Positions 9,977 to 24,500 of a stretch of 64,000 nucleotides of DNA are shown in pieces. Origin of the DNA: Charina bottae (lineage: Eukaryota; Chordata; Lepidosauria; Squamata; Charinaidae); NCBI GenBank assembly GCA_023362775.1, contig JALMGJ010000013.1, positions 28,808,274 through 28,872,273 on the forward strand, given 5' to 3'. The stretch's first letter is position 1. Each line of letters starts with the position of its first letter. The notes below the pieces were generated by a model. It was not told the DNA's origin, ran no database searches, and was given only the letters and a program-made list of their open reading frames with translations. A program made the translations under genes and the position numbers.

Positions 9977-12900
9977 CTACTGGCAGAACGGGGAGGCGGT
10001 TGGGTCAAAGCCTTTAAAAACATCCTTCAGAGAGCCAGCGTCCTGCAGTTCCCCCTCCTGGGCAGGGCTGTTCCCTGCAAAAGGACTGCCCGCCCCCGAC
10101 TTGGCCACCTGTTTCACCATGCCGTACACGGGCGGCACTGGGAGATTGTGGACACCGGGCTGAGCGACAGCCGTCTCTGCGGCAGGCGCGGCGGGAGCAG
10201 GAGCGGGGGTGGCCGCCTTGGGCCGAGGCCGATTGTAGCTGTTGTAGCGGTCGGTCACGGGCTCCGGGCTGGGCTTCTCTGCTTCCAGCTGCTCCAGAGC
10301 TGACCGGCGCACAAACAGCGGCTCCTTCCCTCTGCCGCCGCCGCCGCCTTTGCTGCCTTCGGAGCCCTTGGTGGCTGGGCTCCCTTCACCAGCAGAGTCT
10401 GCAGACTTGCAGCCGGGGCTCGGAGTCCTCGGGTCATAGAGGCTGATCCCACTCAGGACGCTGCTCTGGCCAGGGCCTCTGCTCAGCCCTCCTGCCGTCA
10501 GCAGCCGGGGGTCGTAAGGTGCTATGCTGGCTGTGGCCTCCGCACCCACCGCTAGGGGGGGGTTGACCTCTGCCTGCTTCGAGGTCCCCGAGGATCCTGG
10601 CTCAGAAGCCTTGGGCAGCCGGGGGTCCACTGGTGCCTTCCGCGTACGGGGATCACTTGGCTTGTCACTTTGCCCAGGACTGCCCGCTGCGTTGACCGTC
10701 TTCAATATCCTGGACAGCAGCTCAAAATCCGGAAGGCTGGAGCCGGCAGACGGTTCTGGCTGGGACCCAGCCCGCTGCCTGGGGTCAGAAAGGCTGGCGT
10801 TCTGAGGCCGGTTCAGGCGTGGGTCGAGGGCAGGCAAGGCCTGCAGAGCAGCTGGGACAGGAACCGACTCCTGCTTCGGGACAGGCAGGGGGATCAGGTC
10901 CTCGGGGCTCCACAACACCATGCGCGCGAAACTGGGCTTGAGCAGGACCACATCCTTCTTGATGTGGCTGAACTGCTGTAGCTGGCAGCGAGGGTCCCTA
11001 AGGGAGTGGTTTGGCAAGGCATCCAGAGGGATTGTGACTGGCTTGTCCCGGAGGACCCTCTCCCCTTCCTCCTCCTCTGGGACTGGAATAGCCTTCTGGC
11101 CAACGGAGGGGCTAGAATGGAGCACTTCTGCGGCTTTGGGGGCCGATGCAGGGACGTGCCGCGCCAACCTTGGATCGGTAGGCCCTGCATCTCCAGCCCC
11201 AGAAGGCTCCAGGTTTCGAGACAGTCTGGGGTCACGCAGAAGGCGAGGATCGGCTGGTCGGCTGCTTCCCAAGGGCTGGCTCTTCTGAAGGCGAGGGTCG
11301 CTTCTCCCTGGGGCAGGAAGGGTGTTTCCAGAGGGGTCCTCGTGGGGTCTGCTGGAACTCTGCTGCCGTAGAGTCTTCAGGATGGAGCTGACGCTGCTGC
11401 CGCCGCCATCGTCCTCATCGCTGGAATACCAATTGCCAGGATCACCTGGCAGAGTGAGAGAGGGCAGTAAGCCACACTGGCTGCCTAGGAAGCCTTTTCA
11501 AGAAGCAACCAAGAATAATAATTTCAAATCCACTCTTTAACAACATTTTAAAGAGGAATGTCATTCATGGAAAATCTCTGAGACAGGCAAAAAGATTTCC
11601 ACAGACTCCGACCAAGCACTAGGAAGGAACAACTGCTGACAGTTGTTCTCTCTACAATAGGAGGGGGAAAAGGCCCTCAGCTCCTCGACCTCTCCCTAAC
11701 CCAAGATGAATTTATTTCTCATCTTTTCTCCAGGAGCATAAGTCGGTTAACACTGGCACATTGCTTCGCTTAATGCCCATGACAGGGGCACTGGGCAGGC
11801 CGAGTGTTCCCGTCTGAGCTGCTCCAGAAAGGAACCTGCAGGTGAAGGGAGCCTGCCAAAGGCCGCCCCTCCCCTCCCCGCCCCTCCCCTCCCCGCCCTT
11901 GCCTTCCTCGTGGTCCCGGTCCTGCTTGCAGCCCTCCGCCTGCCGGCGAGCCCTCTCTTCTTCCTGCTGCTTCTGCTGGATCCGAAGATACAGAGCCCTC
12001 TGGGTGGAAGGCAGGAAGTCTGGGACGCTGGTGGAGGGCTTCTGCAGCCTTGAGATGCCTCCATCGCAAAACGGGTCTGGCTCGAGGGAGGGGTCGGGGA
12101 AGAGGCCTTCCCCAGGGATCTCCTCGTAGCCCGGGTAGCCCTCTACGGGGGGGGGGGGGAGAGCAGTGAGAGCACTGGAACAGCAGGCAGGCACTGAGCC
12201 AGCCCCGCCCCCTCCCCAACTCCAGGCGTACAGAACACCTAGCCCAACCCCCGACTTTCCTCAGGCACACGGCAGACACTTGCCTGGGCCAACCATGAGG
12301 CTGGGCTCTAACTCCAAACCTTCCGGGTGCAGGTAGAAGTTGTCATAGAAGTCCTGGGTTGGTGGGCCCGGGGGCATCTCCTCGGGGCCAAAGGGCATCA
12401 TGGGGGGTCCAGGGCCCAACGGAGGGCCAGGGTTCATCCCTGGGCCCATTGGCATATCAGGGCAGATGTCAGGACAGAGGTCCGGAAGCATGTCGGGGGG
12501 CATGTCAGGCGGCAGGTCTGGGTGCCCAGGCCCAGGGAACCGAGGCGGAGATGGGCCAGGGTGCCTGGAGGAAAAGAGAGGTGGGGTCAGGCATCTCCTG
12601 AAGACGGCGGGCCCTTTATGTCCACAAAGCCCCTCACTTCAGCCTAGAACAGACAGGCCAGCCTGGCTGCCCCAGGAAGTCCGGGAGCCTCGGACCCACC
12701 CTCCACAAGGGCAGAGACTGGGCCATACCAACCGTGGCAGAGGGGCCCCCTTCCACTTTGGCCCCCTGCACCCCCTCTTCCTTGAGGGAAGGCAACACCC
12801 ACCTCACCCCCAGCTTCTCCGCCAGCTGTCCTGTGGGCCTCACTACAATCTCAAAGAGGGAAGGAATCTTCTTGTACAAGTCCTGCTGCAGCTGCTGAGG

Positions 12901-15900
12901 CGAAAGAGGCTCGTGGATCGGGAGAGGCATCTGCGGCGGCCCTGGGGGAGGAGGGGGCGGGGGGGGGGAGGAGGGGCGGGGGGGCCCCCGGGCATGGGCC
13001 GGCCATTAGGGGAGGTCGGAGCTGGGGGCCCTGGAGGCCGTGGGGGAGTGGGCAGCAATCCCACCCCAGGAGGCGGCTTGGGTAATGGGTTGATGCCCTG
13101 TTTCTTCAACTCCTCCACTTCCTTCTCATCCTCTGCTCCAGCTTCTGCATCATCCGCCAACATCTAAGAGGAAAGGCGAATGCATGTCACGGGCACAGGC
13201 AGGGGATCGGCCCCTCCACCTGCATCACCCACGGTGCTCAGCTGCAGCCTTCCTGGCTGCTAAACTCCAGGGGCGGGTTGAGGCCCCTCTGTGCAGGGGG
13301 CAAACCTGGGGCCCATTCAGCCTCTTTACCTTATCCAGGAGTTCCCGGGTTTCATCAGTGAGAGGTTCATGCGAGAACATGCAGTCATCTCCGTTAATGC
13401 AATTCCCAGTGGTGTGAAACAGCTTACAAGGGAAGTCCCGTGCAAGGTGTTGAGGAAAGCAAAAAACAGCCACAGGGACAAAAGAAAACCTACCAGGCTC
13501 ACGAGTTCCAATGAATCACAGCCAGGACACAACTCGTGCTTACACTATGGCCACGAGGTATTCAGACAGATCCCCTTTCAGATGAAAACTGGCATACAGC
13601 CTGCAGTTAGCCAGTCCTCCAGGTGAGGTGAGGCAGATCAGGGGACAGATAATCTCCCCAAACCCTCCCCTAAAAATGCTGGACTTCAAAAGGCAAACAC
13701 TTTATAGGGAAGTGACTGGAAAGGATATCGTGCATGTAGGGACAGTTCTCTGCTCTGGCACAGTAACCAGTGATATAAAACTTGCACAGCTCCCTCTTCT
13801 TTGGTAGCTCAATATCATGGCTAAAGTTGCAATGTTCCCCCTGTCAGGAAAAACACAAGAGGCACACCGCTTAGCCACAAACACAACAGAACACCACCCC
13901 CGGCTGAACGACCGCAGCCTGACACGGGCCTGTGGGGCCTATGGCGGAAACCTCGCACCGATTAAGGTATGCACCAGGAGTGGGCAGAGAGGAGCTATGT
14001 TGCCTGGAGAACCCGGAGCAGGCCCATTAGAACTCCGACTAGGGAAAATTAGCTCCACTGTGCTATATGGCTTCTGGCTTTTCGGGTGTCCTTCACTGTT
14101 TTCTTCCGTGTATGCAAATTATTCTTATAACCTTAGGCCTGAAGCATAGTCTCCAAATATTTTAAATCAACAGGGTCTAACAACATTGCTGAGAGGACAC
14201 ACCACACAAAGAACTAAGTGAAAAGTGCTAAGAGTGTCCCCTCAGAACACTGAGACAAGATCTAGAGTTCGCAAGAACAACTTTTTTTTTTTTTTTTTTG
14301 GGGGGGGGAGACACTGATGCACAAGAAATAGTCTGCCACTCCTAGCGCATGTCCAGGGAGAACGGCTGCACTCTTCCACAGGAAACGGAAGGGATCTGCT
14401 AAGAGGTCAAAGCAGGCTGCTTCTCCGCGGTCCCTGCACCAACCCTCTGACTCCCGCTGGAACCATCAAGCAGTAATCAATGGGCTGGAACCAAGCACGC
14501 ACCCAAGTGCATCTTCCTTCCACAAAGTATTTGCAGACGACTTTTCCTTTCTTATCTGACTGCTGGTGAGATTTCTCGTGATCGTTCCGCCTGTAATTCC
14601 CACCGCTACTGCCACCATCCTATAGGGATCGCAAGGAAAGTATTCATTTGACTGATTTATACATCAGTGTCGGGCAAAGCCTTGTGAAAAACAAAGCAAA
14701 GTATAAGGAAGAATAGTGGCAAGAATAAAAGCCAGATAAAATTAATTTGGCACCGTAAATAGCTTCTAGGTGAATAAAAGGCATTTTGCTGGTTTCCACA
14801 CTGAGAAAAGCTCCAACTTAGGTCACCTGCATCCCTCTAAGCAGACACCCAGCCTACTGTGGCGGCTCTTCATACGTAGCTAGATTCGTGCAACCCCCGA
14901 GATATCCTGAATCAAGACCAGTGCCTTAAACTGAGCCCAGAGCCAGTGAGAACGGAGCAGCCTGAACCAGGTGCCATTTTCTGTATTAACAGGAGCTTCT
15001 GACTCACACGCACTGAACAGCCCGGCAATGTCCATCCTGGAAAGGGCACACCTGACACCCCAGCCCTCGCAAGTGGAAGCGCCTGGCATCACCCGGGCCT
15101 CCAGACACAGGACAGCCCCTACCAGAGGACTCCACTCCACCCGTCCAATCTCAAGCCCCAGCTAGGCCAACAGCTACAGCGAGAGGAGGGGCCCCTTCCC
15201 CAGAGGGTCCAGGCCAGGCCACCCGTCACTTACCCCCATGTCGTCGTCATAGTAGTCGTCCTCCTCGTTGATCCCCCCTGCTTTGCCTATGCCCGATCGG
15301 CCACGATGACCCCGGCCCCGGCCCATGCCCTTGCCTCCTCGCCCCCTAGAGCCACGTCCTCGGCCACGTCCCATGCCTGTAACAAGACCGGTCGAGTCAG
15401 TTCTCCGCCCCCCCCAGAGAAGACCTCCTGCCACCTGCTTTGCAGAGGCCTCAGAGCTGGTGCCCAAGCGGGAAAGGGGGCTCGGCCTTTTCTCCCTGGC
15501 AGAGCCTCCACCCACGTACCTCTCCCCCTTCCTTCTTTGCTTCTGCGATACTGGTTCAGCTCCTTGGAATAATCGTCGTACTCTTCCTCACCCATGGGCT
15601 CCTCCCCTTCACAGAACTGCCATGCAGAGAGAGGAGAAATCAGCAAAACGGGACCATCCCAGGGAGCCAGAAGGCGGGCCGAGCAAGGACAGACCTCAAC
15701 GTTTACCTCTATCTCCTCGTCGTACATGTCCTCCTCCTCCTCCTCGGGGTGCTCTCCTCTTCCCCTGCCTCGGCTGCCCCTACCCATGCCTCGTCCCCTC
15801 ATTCCACCTCTTCCACGCCCACGGTAGCCTCGGCCTCGACCACGGCCACCTGCTGACACAAACCAGAGAAGGTGCCAAATAAAAACGGATCAGACTCCAG

Positions 15901-18527
15901 CATTTATTTCCACTTCGGCCTGGTTTGCATATAACACTAAGCCGTACTGGTTTTGTTTGATTTCTGGAGTCCTTGGCGCTCTGTGGGCCTTGTTGTTTTC
16001 TTGCAGACGTTTCATTGCCATTTTGAAGAGTTTTCGCACTGAAGGTGTTGCCTAGCCTGGCAATGAAAGGTCTGCAAGAAAACAACCAGGCTCAGAGAGC
16101 ACCAAGGACTCCACCGTTCAACCCTGAGCTGCAGAGATCCTCTTCGCTTGTTTGGTTTGCCTGGCTTAGGGTGGTGTGTGAACCAAGCCACTATGGTGTG
16201 TTCAAAAAACCCTACTTAGTGCTGAGCGCAAATGCAGCAACTGAGGGCCATACTCTTAACTGGGGTCGCTTTTCATGGGAAAAAGCACAAAGGCATTTGA
16301 TCTCTCTTCCTGGTTTTGAGACAGCAACGTTTCCATGCAACGTCGTACACCAGCCTCCACAAACCAATGGTCGTAACACACACATGTGCATGCTGCCATT
16401 TTAAAATTCAACTCCCAATGTAAGGAAAATGTAGTGACAAAAGACGTAACTTGAGAATGTTGCATTACCAGGAGTTGAGTGCACTTTTGGAACCAAAGCC
16501 AATCTGGACTTAGAGAGGTTACATGTAAACAAGGGCAGGTTGCCAAAACAGGCAGAGGTTGCAGAGTTCCTTATTGCTGATGAAAGGAAGCAGGACCAGG
16601 GTGTCCCCATTCTGTTTGAGACTCCAGAACAAAATCCTGCATTTAAAAAGGCAGCACCCATACCCACGCTGGCTACAGACGGCTCCTTTCGGGGTGGGCC
16701 GGGGTTTCTGTTCTGCGACCCAACTCACTGGTCCCCAGAACCTTCCTCCATCTCTCTGCCAAAGAATTCCCATTCAGTGCCTGGGCTGAAGGAAAAGCCA
16801 CCGTACCTCTCCCCCTGTGCGTCCCCTCCTTTGCCCTCCGGTACTGGTTCAGCTCCTTCGCAAAGTCATCGTACTCTTCTTTCCCCATGTCTTCCTCCTC
16901 CTCCCCCTCGTAGTCACAGTAGCCCTCATTCTCATATTCTTCATAGACGGGGTAGCTCTTGTTCTCCATTTTAGAATACCCCTTCTTTGGGGCACTGTGA
17001 GAGGAGGAGTACTGCTGATGGGACTGGAGGCAAACACACAAATGGTTAGGGCTGAACAAGAGAGAGGACGTAAGCTGAATTGGACCCCCAAAAGAAGAAA
17101 TGGGTCTTGACCCACTTTATAAGCCAATACACTTTAAAGCATCAAGAGCAGAAGCAAATATCACTGATGTGCTACCAGTCAGAGCTGGCACGGAGAACCA
17201 AACGGCACTGTCTCTTCTGCTACTCTATCCCGGACGTCTGGCAGGCTTAACTACCTTGTGGTCCCCACCCTCACTCCTGGCGTGGTGAGCCACACGTATT
17301 TATGACATTGAGCACTCACAGAGGAGTAGAGGGGGCTGTACTCTCTGTACTTCCGGTGCCCCTTTTCGTTTGTGCTAAAGTCAGAATCCTCGCTGTAGTC
17401 GGAGAAATCTTCACTTGAAGAGGCATGGCGCTGCAAGAAAATACAAATAATTTACCACAACGGTTTGGAGATGTTTGAACAGATTGCACACTGGTTTGGC
17501 CAGAACTAAAGATAATATGGAAAAATGGGGGTTTCTCCCTGAGGGCAAGGATACTTGCTGCGAATGCGGCAATATTCAAACTTTTACCCTTTGGGACCGA
17601 CATGCACACAGAGTGACTTATTGGCCGGAAACACCTCTGCCATCAATGTGGCCCAGCATTGGGCTAGAGTCATATAAATTTTATATTTTTATTAAATGTT
17701 TTAACTTTTTAAATTTTAATTAATATTTTCCCTTTTTTTATTTCCTGCATTTCTGACACGAGACGAGACAAGACCACAACCAATCCTGCGCGTTCTTATC
17801 CAATTCTGGCAAGGCCTGGAAGACAGCCTGGGCCCACCAACGATTCTGCCCAAGTGGGAATTCTGCATTTCTTTGATACAGTATTTGACCACCTTGCAAC
17901 GGTCAGATCTCAGGCAACACGCAAAGGCGCTCTGACACGAAAAACTACTGGACACCAGGGCTTCCAGAACGTGCCCGTTCACTAACAAACCAACTATTCT
18001 GGTTTCCCAAGGTGTACGAAAAGGCAGCCTGTGCTTCGGCCCGCTGCTGCCACCTGGGGAAGAGGAGGTTATGTTCTGAGGGCTCACCCCACAGTGCTCA
18101 CTTTGTGCTTGGATTTCCTTTTCTTTTTAGATCTCCGCTTCTCCTTCTCTCTCTCTTTCCGACGCTTCCTTTTCCTGCGGTGTGTCTTTTCTTCGTCCGA
18201 GTCACTATGGTGCTTCTCGTTTTTTTCCTTCCTGCTCCTCTCATGGGTCTCTGCAGCACCATTGGGCTCCTCACCCCCGTCATCTTCTAACTCTCCTTCT
18301 TCCAACTCGCCATCCTCCCTGAAAAGATACGGCAGCAAAATCAGCTGACTGGAAGTAGCAGTAAGGGTAGCCGAGGCAAGTTTCAAAACTGATAATCGCG
18401 CCAATTACAAAATGTTACTATGTGCCTTTCAAAAATCAGTCTGGGCAATTCAGTGACCAAAAAAACCCAAGCAAACCCCAACCTGATAGCCAGAACAGAT
18501 TCCTGTAACATTTTCCTGAGAGAGAAC

Positions 18528-18573
<46 letters not shown>

Positions 18574-21500
18574 TTGAATATGCTGCAATTGACTAGATTC
18601 ACACACTGTGGCACGCTATAAAATACAGCGTGAATCTGCCAGATACAAAGCAGTACAAATACATCCGTGACTGAAAGCACCCAACTTTCATCCACTAAAT
18701 TCTGTTACCTAAATAAAAAGTAAAATTCACTTCATGATCAACCTTCAGCTGTCCACTACCAAATTAAGATTTACTTGGATCATTTAGTGCACAAAAATGC
18801 CTAATATTGAAACAGTTTTGATTCTGTATCTTCCAATATAACATTTTTAACTATACAGCAACTCCATTCCAAATCCAAAGCCAGAAACCCATTCTTCCTA
18901 CTGAAAAAGAAGTGGCCTCATTATCTCCATGACTGACACTGGAAGAAGGAAAAGCCAGAGAAGTCAGTGAGGTTGGTCTATAAGAGGAGAAGATAAACCA
19001 GGAACTCCTGAATTATTTGAATAGATTAGCAAGGATTTTGACCTTGCAACTGTTTAATGGCAGCAAGAAAGTACCTGCATTAATTTGAGTGGAAAGACTG
19101 AGAGATCATTTCACTTCAGCTACTTGAAATAAGTAGCTGGAGCTAAAATCCTTGAATTCTGAGTATACATCTGTTGGTCTTGGGATTCTGGATGAAAAAA
19201 AGGTTATTTTGCAAGTTGGAAGATGAACCTCCCTGGCTAACAAGTCTGGGCAGTAGGTAAATTCAGCTCGCATGCACATCCCTCCACTGCAGTAGTTTAC
19301 ATCTTATTGATGTATGATTAAATTATCTGGATTTTATTTTAGAAAGTTAACCTAAAATCCTCTGACACTTTCACAGCAGGCTCCTACTTGAGCGTGTCTT
19401 TGGGAATACAGATGTATGTTCGGCCCTGATGTATTGACAAGCACTACATGCAGCAATCTTCACAGCCAGCAAGTTTTCATGTTCAAAAAAGGCCAACAAC
19501 AGTTTCTAAGCCCACCGCATCTTGCAACAAGATTGCCCTGTTGTATTTCCCACAGCAGAACATCAGAAGATTTCTCTTCTCCAAAAGCAAAACTACAAGA
19601 CTGACTCTCTAAGTCACGGATGGTTTTGAGAGTTAAAACTCCAGACTCGGATGCTGCAAAATGTGGCAAAGGCATTATCCAATTTCTTTCTACCACGGAG
19701 CCTCTCTGAAGGACAGGGACACAAAGGCCCTAAGAATGCAATGGGGTTCTTCACCTGTTGCTCAGTCAGACCGCAGAATTCACTTGAATAGGATATTGTA
19801 ACAACGAAGCACTTGCTTAACTTTGAAAAACAAATTCAAGAACAGTAAGGTTATTAGTAGTTGCTGATCACGATGGCCATATTATACTTCCAGGTTCAGA
19901 GGTAAGAAGAAAGATGAAAGGGACTACAAGCTCATACATTGCTGTCGACTATGAGAATTTAGTGCTGGACTTCTTAGGCCTTCGGTTTATGGCTTTTCAT
20001 AGGGCAAGAAAGCCAAAATAACCAGATGTAATTGATCAGTGTACAAAATTCATAGGCTTTTCATATGGCAATGACGTATTATATTTATAAGGCTGTCAAA
20101 TCAAAAGGCAGCATACAGAGTTAAGAACATCAGAATACACAACCAAATACTACTCAGTAGTAGCACACTGAGTAAATAAACAAACAAGAGAATCCCAACC
20201 CCCCATCATCAATCAATCAGGTGGAATCACCAAACACTCAAGCCTCTGGCCTGTTTGAAAACCCAAGTTTTTAAAAACTTTTCTGAAGGGCAGCAGAGTT
20301 GAGGCAAAACAAACCTCAGGGGGTTGCAGAAGGCAGGAGGGAGCCACAGAGTAATTTCAATGGAATCGAGTTGGAGGTTAATGCACTGAACAACAAAAGC
20401 AGCCTTGAATGCACACAGGTGGAAAGAACAGGGGACTTCAGCTCTCACCTGCGCAATGACTTACACAGATATCACCTCATGAAAGCCAAGCCTTCCACCA
20501 TTTCGGATAGCCATCAAAATGGAAATGTGCGGTTCACCCTCCCTTAAGGTTTCAGAGCAGAGGGGTACAGATGTTATGTTATGCCGTGCCACGTACAGGG
20601 TTTGACATGACTTCTACCGTCCCTGGGAGGGGGGGTTCTCTATTTTTAGCCTTTGATTTAAAACTTACAGCTCTTGTTCCTTTTTTGCCTGCCACTAGTG
20701 TTCAAATCTCATGTCCAAAAGTTTTTACCTGCCGCAGACACAATTGATTGGTGTGATACCCTTGTTGCAATTATGGTGTGGATATATAAATTGCAGAGGT
20801 AACTGTCAACCATCAATCAATAATCCTAACCCATTTGGCAGGAAAAAAAAGCACAAGAAAGCCAAAATAACCAGATGTAATTGATCGGTGTAGGAAATTC
20901 ACTGGTGGGCAAAAGAGGAGTAAGAGAGAAACTTACAAGTAAAATACTATTATTATATTGATTCAACATTTAGTTAAACTCATTAAAAACAATGGGATAT
21001 CAGTTACTTATGACGACTAATTTAAGGCCCAGTTCTTTTAATGTAGTTACTCAACTTATGATTAAGTCTGGATCCAACCCAACATCTGTTCGGTTATGGA
21101 GTTAGTGTAAGGCTGACAGCTAGGAATTAGGAGAGCTTTGTTAGATAATATTTATTTCTGTCAATGACCAGATAATTTGTTGTTCAGTCATTTAGTCGTG
21201 TCCGACTCTTCGTGACCTCATGGACCGTAGCACGCCAGGCCTTCCTGTCCTCCACTGCCTCCCGGAGTTTACTCAAATTCATGTTCGTTACATCGGTGAT
21301 GCTATCTAACCATCTCATCCTCTGCCGTCCCCTTCTCCTTTTGCCTTCAGTCTTTCCCAGCATCAGGGTCTTTTCTAGTGAGTCCTCTCTTCGCATTAGC
21401 TGGCCAAAGTATTTGAGCTTCAGCTTCAGTATCTGTCCTTCCAATGAGCAGTCAGGGTTGATTTCCTTTAGGATTGACCAGATAATTAGGAAAGCTTAAA

Positions 21501-24500
21501 TCCAACACACCTGGACAGAATTCATCAGGGGTGGATTGGGATCATCATCATCATCATCATCAATGTGCCGCCCAACTCCCAGCAACTCAAGGTATTTGAC
21601 ATACAATGAGAAAAAAAATGGGGAGCAACTGTTGTGGATGGACAGAGCGTTTGTCTGAGCTATGAATGAAAAGGGGTGTATAAAGAAAATGGATGAAATA
21701 ACCAAAGAGATTTACCAGCAAGCAGGTGGTATCCGAATAAATTAGATGAATGAATGAATGAATGAATGAATGAATGAATAAATAAATAAATAAATATGCA
21801 GAAAGACAGTAAGGCAAAAGTATAAAAGGAATTGGATCTTACAAGAGAAACTAAAAGCAACATGAAGCAATTTTTTAGCTTTCTCAGTAGAAAACGGAAG
21901 ATGTGGGCCACCTGCTGGAGAAGGTGTGTCAGCCCTTCAGGGTAGACTAGACTAGAAAACCAATGCCATGTAGGTCAGTACTACTTTTATTGTAAAGCTT
22001 CAGTAACAGAATCTTGCAAGTCTGAATGCACTTCCTTCCTTCCCTCCCTCCCTCTTCATATGAATTAAGGAGAGACTTGTCTGAGATGTTTCCTCATCTT
22101 ACATTCTTGGCCTGGGCTCAGGACCCTTTAATCTGTTGCCTTGGTAGCAGCTCTTCCTCCTGTCCCCCAAGGCCATTCCCTCCTCCCTCTACAAGATGGT
22201 AAGACAGGAACAGGTGATGAGACAGGGAGAGGGAAATGCTCCTCAACATCTATCTTGTGCTGTTCTCCCGAAAGGTGAACTGTATTCACGTGGACCTGAG
22301 AAGAACAGCTGACTGAAGGAGGGAGAAGACACCCAAGGTAACGAAAGAGATCATTACGGAGCACCTGGCTATCATGAACAACTTTAAGCCTCCAGGACCA
22401 GATCAACTGCATTTGACAGTCTTGAAGGAGCTGGCGGTCATTGCTTCAGAGCTCCTTCTGGGATCTTTGAGAAATCACGAAGGACAGGTGTAGCACCAGA
22501 AGACTGGAAAAAGGCAAAGACTGTCCTCTAGCTTCAGAAAGGGGAAAAAAGAGGACCTGAGTTACCACATACTGGTCAGCTTGAGGGTGATGCCACGGAA
22601 AATTCTGGAGCAAACAGCAATCGCTTTCCGAACATTCAGAAAAAATGCATGGCTTGGCAGGAGCCAGCAAAGGTTTATCGAGAATAAATCATGCCAAAGG
22701 AACCTGATCTCTTTTTTTGATAGGGTGACCAGTTTAGTTCACCACAACGTGGTGTATCTTGATGCGAGCCAAGCATTCAATGACATGCCTCATGAGATTC
22801 TAGTACAGGTGTTGGAAAATATGGGCTGGACTATGCTAAGTCCATCTAAGAGTAGGTGGATACAGAGCTGACTGAGCAAGGATATGCAACAAGCATACAT
22901 CAATGGCTCCAACTCAAGCTGGAGGGAAGTGCCGAGCAAAGTCTGCACAACTGTTTTAGACCTTTTGCACGGCTCCATTTTAGGCCTTCTGCTGTTCAAC
23001 AAATTTATGAATGACTTGGATGAGGGACTAGAAAATACAATTATCGAATCTGCAGATCACACAAACATGGAGCGATAGCAAACATCTTAAAGGACATGCC
23101 AAGACAGGTGAATCTCAACAAGCTGGAATATTGGGCTAAGACCAGCAAGACGAATTTCAGCAGGACAAATGCAAAAACCTACATTTGGATAGGAAAAATC
23201 AAAGGCTTGAGGATAGGCTGGAATAAACCATATTGGGTAGCAAAACATAAAAGGATCTGGGTGTCTCGATGGATCACATGAGCCAACAGTGTGATGAAGC
23301 TGGAATGAATGAATGAATGAATGAATCAATCAATCAATCAATCGATCAATCAATCAATCGCGGCATGCTAGGCTGCACTGACAGATGTAGAAGGTCAGGT
23401 CATCATCCCCCTCTAGTCTGTGCTGGTCAGACCACATTTAGAATAGGGTGTCCAGTTCTGGGCACTGCATTTTAGAAAGGACACTGATAAACTGAGGTGA
23501 GCAATCAACAGGATAAAGGAACTGAGAGGAAAATCCTGCTAGGCACCGTTGGAGGCGGTTGGGGGTGCTTATCCTGGAGAAGATTGCGAAGTAACGTGAC
23601 AGCCGTCTTCAAGTATCGGAAGGGCCGTCCTTCCGGAAGATGGACAAGAAATCACAGGTTTAAATTCTAAGCCAGTAGATTTCAGTTGGAGTTCAGGAGA
23701 AACGTCCTAGTGGTTAAGAGCCGTTCAACATTGGAACCAACCGCCCCAGGAGATGGTGGACTCTCCTACACTGGTAGTCTGTAAACACCTCCAATTTGGG
23801 AAAAGTTGCTCTACTCCTACCCACGTGTTCTTTTAACAGGAGTAACCTTTGCCATGCAAGAAGACACATGCAGAGTCACAGAAACCATCAGGTATGATTT
23901 ATGACAACTATCAATCCTCCCTGGGACTTGGCTGTCCAGCCCGCTTGAATGTATCCAGTGAATAGTCAATCTTTCACTATTCAAAGTGTATGATCTGCCT
24001 CACACATCATTCTGAAACAGAATTAGTTAACCACAATTTATTGACTAATACACAACTGGCTAACCAATAAACTACAGTTTACAAACAATGAATTTATACA
24101 ATATACTAAGCAAAACAAAAATAAACCAGACTTTGGCCTGGCATGATGTGTGAACCTAATCATTTTTTAAAAAATCTGTTTATAAACCATTTTTTAAAAA
24201 AAAATCTAGTTTCCAGTATTCTACAATAGGAAATGCCCAATTTCACAAAATAAAGAAGTGCCAGGTACAGATGCCTGCATCTTTTATACTATAAGCCAGC
24301 AGACTTGCAGGAAGCTACTGGTACTACCTGGATACAGAACAAGCTAACAACTTTCCTCCTGCAATTATTGACAGGTTGGTTTTATCAACATCCAAATGAA
24401 AAAAGGAAGCAAAGCTTAGGTAAGGCCTGTCTGGTCTTGAGGTATGTTGATGCCTCACTCCAACTGGGCTCTCTCCCTTCACACGCAGGCTGCTGCCACA

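Noticed and set aside
12284..12288. GT donor four bases past the ZC3H4 exon 12 end
   Set aside because: Using it shifts the frame into exon 13; the GC donor keeps the protein intact.
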